NCBI RefSeq assembly: GCF_000227135.1
Contig: NC_018236.1
Location: forward strand, 5,616-69,615
Source: Leishmania donovani
Lineage: Eukaryota; Euglenozoa; Kinetoplastea; Trypanosomatida; Trypanosomatidae
Length of the DNA: 64,000 bases
Direction: 5' to 3'
Made by a program: the position numbers and the translations under genes. Shown piece after piece: positions 51,514-60,975 of the stretch (position 1 is its first letter; every line of letters begins with the position of its first letter). Under the pieces are notes generated by a model that saw only the letters and a list, made by a program, of their open reading frames with translations, made no database searches and was not told the DNA's origin.

Positions 51514-52032
51514 GGACATAGTGGGTGAGGTACACGTCACAGGACAGGCACGCGCGCCCGTGCTCGCTGACGCGTTCCTTCTCCGCCTCCCCTTCGTGTG
51601 GCTTCCTCTTCCCGTGCCGTTCCCCGATGCCTCCGGTACGCCTCAGCAGTGCTCGGGCTCACAAACCCATCCACGCACACCGGCCCGCACACGAAAGGAT
51701 TATGCCCCCCTCCTCCTCTCTCTTCCGCCTCTTCTCCCATCCCTCAGACACGAACACGTGTGCACAATGTCTGTGTGTGTGTGCCCATCTCGTAGCACAC
51801 GCCGTTCACAACTCAACATACTCGTAAGTGCAGACTAAAAAGAAGAAGCTGCCGCAACGGCGGCAAGCGGCAACGGTGACTCCGCGACGCATCTGTGAAA
51901 CGGTGGAGCAGGAGGGAAAGACCGAAAAAGAGACAAGGCGAGCACTGCGTGTGCGTGCGTGGAAGGGGAACGGGGAGGGGCGCGATGTGCACAAATGCGT
52001 CGCCGCGTTTTTTTCCAAACACCTCCACACCC

Positions 52033-52063
<31 letters not shown>

Positions 52064-52577
52064 CACACCCCTTCCTCGAACCCTGCCCTCTCCCACAGCT
52101 GCATACAGCCCACATGAATCCCCGCTCCTCTCCACTCGGTGCCTCTGCCCTCACTATCCCGCCTCCTTCACCCACCCCCTCCCTCTCCCTCGCTCTCCAT
52201 GTCCACCCACCACGGATTATCTGCCGTGGATTCGACTCTATGCAAACGCTTGCACGATTTCTTTTTGGTTTCTAGCTGGCTTCTGTGCAGGCGCATGAGC
52301 GTGTGTGTGCTGGGATCAAGGGCTGCAGACTCAGCAGCGGCCTCATTAAGTAAGCGCGTCTGCTAGTGTATCGCTCTTTCTCGCTGTGTGCTGCGTGGGT
52401 CTTTAAGTGAGAAGAAGCGGTCTCGCTCGCTGCCTGCCTGCCTGCCTGCCACGCACACGCACACGCACAGCAGTCCCACACGCACACGCATCAACTAGAG
52501 GAGGTGCGGACGCTCATCGCTGGCGTGGTGTTTTGCGGTGCGGGTCATCTCACAACACCCATCGATCGAAACGCGGG
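51514..52577. other. Intergenic region with (CA)n tract
   Basis: About 1.06 kb. It contains a (CA)n run of about 25 bases at 52033-52057, CT-rich sequence at 52140-52200, and a CTGC repeat at about 52430-52448. ORFs here are repeat-driven. No gene seen. Confidence 0.55.
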
Positions 52578-54713
52578 ATGGCGGAAGTGCGGCAACAGCA
52601 GAGTAGCCGGGCTGTCAGCAACGTCGTCGAGTACCTTCAGCTGGCAGGGCGGCGCTACCGCGAGCACGTAGAGCTCCTCCGGCAGGAGCAGGCGGTGCGA
52701 GATGCCCAGCATGCACCGTTCAAACCCAACGTATCTTTGTATGCCGAGCGGGTGGGTAAGAGTTCTCTGGCGCGGCAGTCGTCGTCCATCGGCGCGCGCC
52801 TGCACGAGCTTCATCAGAAGAAGCTCGCACTCTTGGAAGAAGAGGCGCAAGAGGAGGCGAAGCGGCGCGCGGCGGCCGAGGCGCAGGACTGCCCTTTCTC
52901 TCCCACCGTTACGCCACATGCGGCGCGGTCTCGTCGCACCGGGAGCGACGTCGCAGCGGCTCTCATGCAATGGGGAGAACAACGTCGCGCCCGCCAAGCC
53001 CGGGCACAGGTGGAGGCGGCACGCGACGAGCTCAGCAAGGTATCCGCCGCGCCGCGCATCACGGCGTACGCAGATGAGAAGGCGAGGGCCGAGCGCGGCG
53101 GCGTTTCAGTGGAGGTCTCCCTGACCGCTGAGGCCGAGGCACGACGACAGCGCCGTCACGCTGCGTTCGAAAAGGCGTACCCTGCTGCCTCCTCCTCCAG
53201 CGGTGCCACCTCAGCGAGGCGCTTCTCCCCTTCCATCTCGGCCTACGCCTCGCGGATCGAATTCGAAGAGGATGTGGTAAGTCGCCTATACGAGCGCCAC
53301 GGCAGCCGTGGCCACTTGGCGCCACGCGACCGCCTGTACGACGAGGAGGTCGCCCTCTACTGCACCTTCCACCCCAAGCTCTCTGCCCGGTCGACGGAGC
53401 TGTCACGACGGTACTACGAGGAGGAGGGCGAGGCGGACACAGACCCGCACGAGCGGCTTTTCCGCAACACGCACCACGCGTCCAAGTACCGGAAGCCGGC
53501 GCAGCTGAGCGTCTTCACCGGGCAGCCAGAGATAAGCGACGCGTCACGGCGCATAGTGGAGGAGCGGCGTCGGCAACTAGCGCTGGATGGGCAGCCGGGG
53601 GCTCTGGGTCTCAGCCCGGGTAGCCGCCTGTGTCCGGGAACCGCCAGTTTCGCTGCGGCACAGGCGACGAAGACGTCCAAGAAGAAAGTTTTGTCGGCTC
53701 GGGATACCGAGGCGCAGGAAACGGTGACCTTTACCCCCTCTGTGAGCCCCGCATCAGAAGCGCTGTGGCGTCAGCGGGTGTCGGCCCTGAAGGCGAGCGG
53801 TGTGGCTCGCAACACCGAGGAGGCGCGGCAGCTACTGTGGCGCAAGGCAGAAAAGCGCAAGGAGGAAGAGGTGCTGAAGTTGCAGGACCAGCGACGGCGG
53901 AAAGAGGCTGCAGAGTGCACCTTCCGGCCCAAGGCTGGACGGCCACCGCAGCGCAGCTCTGGCTACGTAGCGATGCCTGTCGAAGCACGAGCAGCGTTGT
54001 GGGCGCAGCAGCGTGACCGCCACCTCGCCGATCTGCGCACCGAACTCAGCGAGATTACAGTCGAGGAGTGCACTTTTCGGCCTCATGTTGATCCCGTCTT
54101 CCCGCTGCCCCGCGGTGACGCCAAACCAGCGTGGGGTGTGGAGGCGTTCCTGGAGCGGCAGGCGGAGGCCAGGCGGCAGCGGGAGGAGGCGGAGCAGTGG
54201 TGGCGGCCAAAGTACGCACGAGCGCCAGTGGCCCGAACCTCGCGTGTTTCTCGCTGGCGCTCGCCGTCCAGCCGCGGCGCCAGCCAGCCTTCGACGCAGA
54301 GGACAGTGAGTGCCTCGCGCAGGAGCGCCGCCAGCAGCACTGCGTCTGAGGCAGAGGACAATAAGAGAAAAGAAGAGGGTGTATTCGAGCAGCACTGGGC
54401 ACGTCCGCCAGCGAGCACCTCTTTGACCGCATCTTCATTCTCGCGAGTGTCGCAGCAGGAAGTGCCATCGGCGGAGTCGTCGCCGGCCTACGTGGCGCCG
54501 CAGCAGCCAAACACCCTCTTCCCGTACACGGTTGACATTTCACCGAGTGGACCATATCCGTGGCGCCCAACGACGGCCGCCGGTGCTTCAGAAGCCGCTG
54601 CCGGGGAGGGCGGCAGTCGCGCCTCCGCGGCCTTCTCGTGGCGTAAACCGCTCCGCTACCGTCCGATTTCCGCGACTGCGACAGCGTCGCGTGGGCGGTC
54701 GTCTGCGTTGTGA
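52578..54713 (+). CDS. Repeat protein with FxPx(V/I/L) motifs, probably cytoskeletal
   Basis: A 711-residue, Arg/Ala/Glu-rich protein. A short motif recurs at irregular spacing: APFKPNVSLYAERV (47), CPFSPTVTPHAARS (105), APRITAYADEKAR (158), RFSPSISAYASRI (215), CTFHPKLSARS (262), VTFTPSVSPASEAL (383), CTFRPKAGRPP (447) and CTFRPHVDPV (498). The consensus is roughly (C)(T/P)F-x-P-x-(V/I/L)-(S/T)-x-(Y)-A-x-R, separated by helical, charged spacers (for example 80-105 and 425-446). Such CTF-x-P repeats recur in trypanosomatid and other flagellate cytoskeletal proteins of unknown function; that link is from general familiarity. The C-terminal 150 residues are Ser/Ala/Pro-rich and disordered. It lies between a membrane protein and a kinesin, downstream of BILBO1. 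The start at 52578 is chosen because upstream codons are CA/CTG-repeat translation. Confidence 0.8.
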   Translation: MAEVRQQQSSRAVSNVVEYLQLAGRRYREHVELLRQEQAVRDAQHAPFKPNVSLYAERVGKSSLARQSSSIGARLHELHQKKLALLEEEAQEEAKRRAAAEAQDCPFSPTVTPHAARSRRTGSDVAAALMQWGEQRRARQARAQVEAARDELSKVSAAPRITAYADEKARAERGGVSVEVSLTAEAEARRQRRHAAFEKAYPAASSSSGATSARRFSPSISAYASRIEFEEDVVSRLYERHGSRGHLAPRDRLYDEEVALYCTFHPKLSARSTELSRRYYEEEGEADTDPHERLFRNTHHASKYRKPAQLSVFTGQPEISDASRRIVEERRRQLALDGQPGALGLSPGSRLCPGTASFAAAQATKTSKKKVLSARDTEAQETVTFTPSVSPASEALWRQRVSALKASGVARNTEEARQLLWRKAEKRKEEEVLKLQDQRRRKEAAECTFRPKAGRPPQRSSGYVAMPVEARAALWAQQRDRHLADLRTELSEITVEECTFRPHVDPVFPLPRGDAKPAWGVEAFLERQAEARRQREEAEQWWRPKYARAPVARTSRVSRWRSPSSRGASQPSTQRTVSASRRSAASSTASEAEDNKRKEEGVFEQHWARPPASTSLTASSFSRVSQQEVPSAESSPAYVAPQQPNTLFPYTVDISPSGPYPWRPTTAAGASEAAAGEGGSRASAAFSWRKPLRYRPISATATASRGRSSAL

Positions 54714-55621
54714 GCGCTGACTGCATGGCGTGTTCGAGCGCTCTTTTTTTTTGTTGGAAGCTGTGCGGCGAAGGCTGAAGAGGAGTGCCTGGGTACGGAC
54801 AGCAGAGGAAGGCCACTTCACCCTGCTGCCCCCTCCCGACACATACACATGTCCCCTTCCCTGCTGCCTCCGCTGGCTGGCTGTGACGCCATTGAGTCCG
54901 CTCTAGGCTGATTTCGCAGTTACTGTCCACCCCCCCCCCACTTCCACCTGTGTGTGCGCGTGTGCGGCTTTTACTAGATGGTGTTGAGCTACCTTTCCTA
55001 GACAGTGTAGACTGCGTCTGATGGTGGGCGACGGAAAGAGGACGGAGCGGAGAGAGAGGCATAGGCGCGTATGCCACCTGTGTGCTTGGACGCTGTCCTC
55101 TTCGCCGCGCACCACTCCCAGCGACAGACATGCTCACACTCAAAAAGAACGAGAGGAGCATGCAGCTCACACGACGCCGATGAAGGGAAGGGTGCAGGAA
55201 CGCTGGGCATTCGCATAGGCCCAGGCCACCACGAACAGTGATGCGTGTTGTACATAATCTAGGGGAGGAGTCGGCTCCCTCCCCTCTTTCCCCCTCCTGC
55301 AGACGTGCAGACCCCCACACATACACACCGGTGCCTGCAAGTCCTTCCTTTCTGTCCACCATTTCTCATCTCCTGCGTGCATTTTGCCTCTTCATTTACT
55401 TGCTCCCCTCCCCCTTCCTGCCTTCCTGACCACCTCTTCCCCATTCATACACAGTGACGGATTTGGTGAGCGGACTCTCCACATGTCGAGTGCGCGTTGT
55501 CGCACGTGGATCAGCAGACGTGCACACAAGCCAGCGCTCACCTACACATCGACAAGAAGTCACACACGTAGGCAGCGCAGCGGGAGCTCCGACACTTAAT
55601 TCTTGCGACGCAAAACATACG
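54714..55621. other. Intergenic region
   Basis: About 0.9 kb. It contains a T9 run near 54745, a C-run near 54930 and CT-rich sequence at about 55270-55420, followed by candidate acceptor AGs for the kinesin. No gene seen. Confidence 0.5.
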
Positions 55622-55640
55622 CACACACACACACACACAC
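55622..55640 (+). repeat. (CA)n tract in the kinesin leader
   Basis: An uninterrupted CA run of about 19 bases ends only 8 bases before the kinesin ATG at 55649, so it would be in the mRNA leader next to the start codon. Confidence 0.85.
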
Positions 55641-55648
55641 GCCACAAG

Positions 55649-58600
55649 ATGACAGAGCGCATTATGGTTGCCGTGCGAGTTCGTCCATTTCTGCCGCACG
55701 AGAATGAGGCCAGCTGCCTGGAGGTGTCGGAGAACCAAGTCGCCGTTGGCGCCGGACGCCCCTTTGTCTTCGACTGTGTCTTCGACGAAAAGGCCTCGTC
55801 CGACGACGTCTACGTTGCACTTGGACAGCCGCTAGCAGACTCCTTTCTGAACGGCTTTCACGCGTCCACGATTGCGTATGGGCAGACCGGCTCTGGCAAG
55901 ACGTTCACCATGGCCACGCTACTCCACGACACCGTGCAGGAAGTTTTTTGCCGCCTCACAGAGGATTCGGAGGCGACGCAGAGCAACGGACGCTCCAGCT
56001 CCGCCCTCACCAGTTTGAGCACCACGCTACGCACGAGCACGGCCTTCACCATGTCACTCAGCGTCCTGGAGGTGTACAATGAGTCCATCGGCGACCTGCT
56101 TGCCGCGCTGGTGCCGCAGCCCCCGAGGCAACATACGGCGACGGTGTTGAACGGCACCGTCCTGCAAGCCTTAGATACTCCAAGACGGCTGTTAGCGCAG
56201 GGCTGCGGCCCACTTCCAAATCGGAGGTCGTTGCAGCGACGCGCCTATGGGCCGACTAGCTCGTTCCCTCGAAACTCTCTCGCCCTACGCGAGGATCCAC
56301 ATGGGGGCGTGTATGTGGCGGGTCTCACAGAGGCGCCAGTGCGCAGTGAAGCAGAGATGCTCGCGCTGATCGACAGCGCCATTGAGAATCGAAAGACGGC
56401 CTCGACACTAAAGAATCCAAAAAGCTCGCGCTCGCACTGCGTCATCACGCTCACGTTGCAGCGACGCGGTTTGTGCTCGCGCTGCTGCTTTGTCGATTTA
56501 GCCGGGATTGAGCGCCTGAAGTCTCGCGGAGTGGCCGGTCCGTCCGGCAGACCTGGTGGCCCAGCAAGTCTCGTCGGGGCGAGTCTGCCGTCATGCCGCA
56601 CCCTTTCCGAGCGCATGCGAGAAGGCATCAACATCAATAGTGGGCTGCTGGCTCTGGGCAACGTCATTGTTGCGCTGTGCGAGCGAAAGCCGTACGTGCC
56701 GTACCGCTCCTCCAAGCTGACGCGCCTGCTGCAGCCGATGCTCAGTGGAAACGCCCGAACGGCGATTGTCGCCTGCATCTCTCAGCTTGCGTCGTCGATG
56801 GAGGAGACGCTGAACACGCTCAAGTACGCTGACCGCGCGAAGCGCATTCATATCCACCCGCACCTGGCCGTTGCGGAAGTGACGACGTCCGTGGATGCCC
56901 GGCAAACGATTCTGCTGCTGCGTGAACAGCTGGAGGACGCGCAGCGCCGCTTAGTGATCGCCACCGCCGCTGGCGCAGGCACGCGGAACCCCGCTCGGTC
57001 GCCTTCGGCATCCCTCATGCGGGAGGTGAAGCACCTACGCGAGCTCCTGTGCCAGGAGCGTCAGTTGACGAAGCGACTTGAGAACGACGTGCTCAGTGCT
57101 AAGTGCATCGCCATGGCCGAAGTGGAGAAGCGCAAGGCTCTGGAGGTGCGAGTCGCGCAGCTCGAGGCAGCGAGCGCTGCTGACCCGAAGGCGAAAGAGG
57201 CAGGGTGCACCGAGGCCAACGCTGACGGTGACACGGGGAAATCGGCCAGCCCTTTGCTCAACCTCCGCAGTTGCCTCGCGACAGACATGACGTGCCTCCA
57301 GCAGCTGGAGGAAGAGCGGGAGGCGCTAGCGGCGATGCCGGCTCAGAAGGTGGGGGACACGGTTCGGCTCGAGGCAACCGTTGTGGAGAATGGAAACTGC
57401 GGTGCTGACAACCTCGCTGCCACCTTGACCGCTAGCGCGGACGACGACTCCAACGTGGTGACGCTCGCAGAGGACATTGCTGCCCAGAAAGGTCGAGTTG
57501 CGCAGCTGCAGATGGAAAACGGCGACGCCTCTGCACAACTCGTGCAGCGCGAGAAGCTGTGGTGCACCCTCAGTAGCCAGGCGCACCCGTGTGGAGAGCT
57601 AAGCAAGGCGGAGGCCCAGCTGGAGAAGTCCGAGGTGGCGCTTAAGCGGGGAAAGCAGGAAAAAGAGAAGCTGCGCGCCGCCTCCGGGGATCACCTCCGC
57701 CGCGCTAGGGAGAAGTCTGTGGACTACCGCGGCCGCGTCAAGGAGTCGGCGCGGCACGTGCGTGCGCGCCAGGCGGATCTCGAAAGCACCCGCCAGCTGC
57801 AAGAAAAGTTGGTGGAGCTGCAGGCGGAGGTGTTCCGGCAGCGGCTGTGTGCGCGTAAAACTCGGAAGGCGTCTTGGAAGCTCAATGGTGCCCATCAGCA
57901 GGAGGTGGAGCAGTTTCAGAAGCAGCTGCAGCTGATAAGCACACAGACGACGTCTCCGAGTCAACGCACGAAGCTCAGAGGTGCTGCCATTGTGAAGGAG
58001 CGCAGTCAGCTGGCAGGTCAGCAGGTGCAGAGGTCTCAGCAAGAGGTGCCTTCCCCCGTGCGTCTTTGCCACCTGCCACCTGAGAAGACACTGTCTCCGA
58101 TGCTGTCCTCCTCCTCCGCCAAAGTCAGTCCCCGATCGCCTGCGCTCGGTAAAACCTCGCCGCACATCGTCAAGGCTCGCAAGAACTTCCACATGTCATC
58201 GTCTTGGTCGGGATTTCATGCGCATGGGCTTCACAGTAGCATCGATGGTGCCCTGCAGAGCTCATGCGCCGGCGACGCGACGCAGACGACCATCAAGTGC
58301 GAGCTGCAAGGCTTGGAGCAAATACAGAAGGAGCTGGCCAAGCTACTGGTGTATCGCCGCGCCCTGCTGACCGCGCAAGCCGTTGATACATCCAAGTGGC
58401 ACCGCGCTAAGGAGGGCTTTGCGCGGCGACTCTCACAGGTTCGCGCTGCGCTGCAGTCCACCGAGCCGGGCCAGCGCGAGCGCACGGCTCTTCTCAAGGA
58501 GCAAAGCAGCATGGAGGAGCAGCTTCGACAGCTGCAAGCGCTCCACCACATGCTCGCCGACCCTGCGCAGCAGCTGGCTGAGCTCGACAGCCGTATCGAG

Positions 58601-58903
58601 GACCTGAACAGGGCGCACAGGCTTTACACGCAGCGCTTTCGCCAACTGCAGCGCTCGGTGCCGAAGCCGCGCGGGGGCGGTGGGGTGGTGTCGGCGAGGG
58701 AGAAGCATCAGCCGTCTGTGCGCCACATGCGCGCGGCATCTGCAAGGTACGCCGCTGCCGGCACGTCAGCCCCCCACACACCGGTGGCATCGACGCGAGG
58801 AAACAACGGAAACATGCGGGCATATGTGACGGGGTCGAAGCAGCAGGTCATGCATCGAGCTGAGGAGTCCCGCTCGTTGCGTGCACAAGAGCGACATGCG
58901 TAG
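55649..58903 (+). CDS. Kinesin-4-like motor protein with loop insertions
   Basis: A 1084-residue N-terminal kinesin. The product opens with canonical motor sequence (MTERIMVAVRVRPFLPHENE). The P-loop GQTGSGKT is at 78-85. Switch I is NPKSSRSH (about 255-262). Switch II is VDLAGIER (282-289), where the usual Ser of DLAGSER is Ile. ININSGLLALGNVIVAL and PYRSSKLTRLLQ complete the motor at about 400; the GLLALGNVI form is typical of kinesin-4/chromokinesins. Two insertions stand out: about 50 residues after NESIGDLLAALVP, and about 25 Gly/Ser/Pro-rich residues between switch II and RMREGIN, where microtubule-binding loop 11 lies. A long coiled-coil stalk follows (about 410-900), then a basic tail. 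The in-frame extension to 55454 is leader including the CA repeat. Confidence 0.9.
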   Translation: MTERIMVAVRVRPFLPHENEASCLEVSENQVAVGAGRPFVFDCVFDEKASSDDVYVALGQPLADSFLNGFHASTIAYGQTGSGKTFTMATLLHDTVQEVFCRLTEDSEATQSNGRSSSALTSLSTTLRTSTAFTMSLSVLEVYNESIGDLLAALVPQPPRQHTATVLNGTVLQALDTPRRLLAQGCGPLPNRRSLQRRAYGPTSSFPRNSLALREDPHGGVYVAGLTEAPVRSEAEMLALIDSAIENRKTASTLKNPKSSRSHCVITLTLQRRGLCSRCCFVDLAGIERLKSRGVAGPSGRPGGPASLVGASLPSCRTLSERMREGININSGLLALGNVIVALCERKPYVPYRSSKLTRLLQPMLSGNARTAIVACISQLASSMEETLNTLKYADRAKRIHIHPHLAVAEVTTSVDARQTILLLREQLEDAQRRLVIATAAGAGTRNPARSPSASLMREVKHLRELLCQERQLTKRLENDVLSAKCIAMAEVEKRKALEVRVAQLEAASAADPKAKEAGCTEANADGDTGKSASPLLNLRSCLATDMTCLQQLEEEREALAAMPAQKVGDTVRLEATVVENGNCGADNLAATLTASADDDSNVVTLAEDIAAQKGRVAQLQMENGDASAQLVQREKLWCTLSSQAHPCGELSKAEAQLEKSEVALKRGKQEKEKLRAASGDHLRRAREKSVDYRGRVKESARHVRARQADLESTRQLQEKLVELQAEVFRQRLCARKTRKASWKLNGAHQQEVEQFQKQLQLISTQTTSPSQRTKLRGAAIVKERSQLAGQQVQRSQQEVPSPVRLCHLPPEKTLSPMLSSSSAKVSPRSPALGKTSPHIVKARKNFHMSSSWSGFHAHGLHSSIDGALQSSCAGDATQTTIKCELQGLEQIQKELAKLLVYRRALLTAQAVDTSKWHRAKEGFARRLSQVRAALQSTEPGQRERTALLKEQSSMEEQLRQLQALHHMLADPAQQLAELDSRIEDLNRAHRLYTQRFRQLQRSVPKPRGGGGVVSAREKHQPSVRHMRAASARYAAAGTSAPHTPVASTRGNNGNMRAYVTGSKQQVMHRAEESRSLRAQERHA

Positions 58904-60975
58904 TGTTCGTGCGTGTGTACGCACGTTCCGTGGCGCGCGGTGGGTGTGGGCGATGGCGAGGGAGTGGAAAGTGCAACGCGTATCTCCAGACCTGAACACC
59001 GTGTTTCCCTTTTCTGGCTGTTGCGGCACGACGTCGAGCTCCCTCGTCATAGCAGCAGCAGCGACGTTTGGAGAAGGGGTAAAGGGCGTTAAGGGCTCAC
59101 GAATCAGCACACCGATGTGCACATGCATGCTCCAAGCAGTGCGTGCATCGGTGTCGCCCCCCCCTTCTCCCACCCCTCTCTTTGTGTGTGTGTGTGTGTA
59201 TTATTATTATTTTTTGTGTTTTTTTTTCCCTTGCAGCCATCGCTGCCGCTTTCTGCTTCTCGTTATTATGATGATGATATGCTCGCTGTTGATCGCTTTC
59301 CTTTCTTCGTGTTTGGGAGGAGGAGGAGGAGAGGGGCTTCCCCATCCCTACCTCCATGTCTCCCCCTCCCTCCTTCCCACACACATACACACACACGCAT
59401 GTGTCTCTGTGCCCCGTGTTATGACGCGCCCTGAGGGGGAGGGGAGGGGGAGACACGGAGGAGGGTAACTTACCGTGTTTTCGCGGGTGTCTATGCGTCT
59501 ATTTGTTGGCTTGCTCGTGGGAGGATGGACACGTGGAACATGTGTGAGAGAGGGGGAAAGCGGTGAAAAACACGCAGTTTACACTGTTGCTGCCTCCATC
59601 CGTCCTACATGCTTTCTGTGAGCTCGCTTGTGTGTTCCTTCATGGTTTTGAGTCCGTTGTGCGATGGGTAGGTCGTTACATATATTTGTGTATGTGCGCG
59701 TACCTGCGTCCGTGTGTACTTGGGTGTCTACAGGTCCGCTTGGGGGAGTGTTTACCACCGCTGCCGGTGACTCTCACGCACACACTCTTTCTCCCCCTCA
59801 CGTCCGCTGATTTGCTTGCAAAATGCTTGAGTGAAAAAGCTTAAGGAAAAGAAAGAAGATGCACAGGCTCGGCATCCGCCACCCATGCTGCCGCCGCCGT
59901 TCTTCACCAAGACAAGCTTGCATGGGTATGTGTGCGTGTGTCGGGAGGCGAGGAGGGGGGTCTGCTCCCATCACCTGACCCCACCCCCTGCCTCTCCCTC
60001 CTCCTCCTATTCGTCCACTCCCCCCTCCCTGCACCCTCCGCATTATGCGCATGTGTTTGTCTCTCTCTCGCTTGGTCTGTTGCGCATGTCATGCAGCTTC
60101 ACGTGTACAGTCCCGGCTCTCGCTCTCATGGTCGGCACCGGCGCTGCTCAATGTCGTGAACAAAAACAACAGCTAACCCAAGAAATAAAAAGACGAGAGG
60201 CGTATGTTGATGGTCTATGCGTGGTGAGGGAGCGGCGCTGCGAGAACGGCTTGCTGCCCCTCTCCACGATGCCCCCTTCCCCGCCGCTCATGGCGCACAA
60301 ACGGAGGAGCGAAGCGAATACAGGCGCACCCGGCACAGACAATACCTGCAGGGCTCACCTGCAAGAGCATCAAAGCCGCCGACTGCCCTCTCCAGGCGTG
60401 CAGCCCTGACTCTTCTCTATCCGTCTTGGGTGGATGCGGTGAGCGCGAGTTCGCGCATCTACGTAATAGGCCTCCCCCCTTCTCCCTATGGACCGGAACG
60501 CTTCTCGGCTCTCTCTCTCTCCGATCCTCTTGCTCTTTGCTCGTCACCGCGTATGCGCCCGTGTATGTGTACGCCCCCCGCCCACCGAACACCCTCCTCC
60601 CTATACGCGGTCTCTTTCTGTCCTTCATCGTTTCGCGCTCGCGTCTCTCTACCCTCTCTCCACCTTCACATACTGTTTACAGCTCCGCACCGTGACGCTG
60701 ACGGTGTTCTCCGTGGCGCTGCTGCCATTTCGTGTGTGTGTGTGTGTGTGCTGCTGCTGCTGCTGCTGCTGCATCCCCCACCCCTGCCTGCCTTTCGCCG
60801 CTTGTCGATTTGTTTCGCTCGCTCGCTCTTCCTGTGCACGTGTGAATGCCCTTGGTGCTTCTCTCCCACACCTCTCTAGCTTCACCCCTTCACAAGCACG
60901 CACAGGCACACGCACAGACACTGGACATCAACGGCATCGCCTGTCCGCTTCAAGACCCCTCCGCGGGCTTTTATC
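58904..60975. other. Intergenic region with microsatellites
   Basis: About 2.07 kb. It contains TTATTATTATT near 59200, ATGATGATG near 59270, (GT)n at 60732-60750 immediately followed by (CTG)7 at 60751-60772, and many CT-rich stretches. A pyrimidine tract (ttctctcccacacctctcta) and AGs before 60900 probably define the leader of the CHFR-like gene. ORFs up to about 260 codons here are repeat-driven. Confidence 0.55.
60732..60772 (+). repeat. Compound (TG)n(CTG)7 microsatellite
   Basis: A TG run of about 19 bases joins seven CTG units. It is located about 200 bases before the CHFR-like start codon, probably in the 5' UTR or the preceding intergenic spacer. Confidence 0.9.

Noticed and set aside
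54055..55362. 435-codon ORF on the minus strand overlapping the 3' half of the repeat-protein gene
   Set aside because: Antisense shadow of a GC-rich coding region. It has no domain, runs through intergenic repeats, and all other genes in the window are on the + strand.
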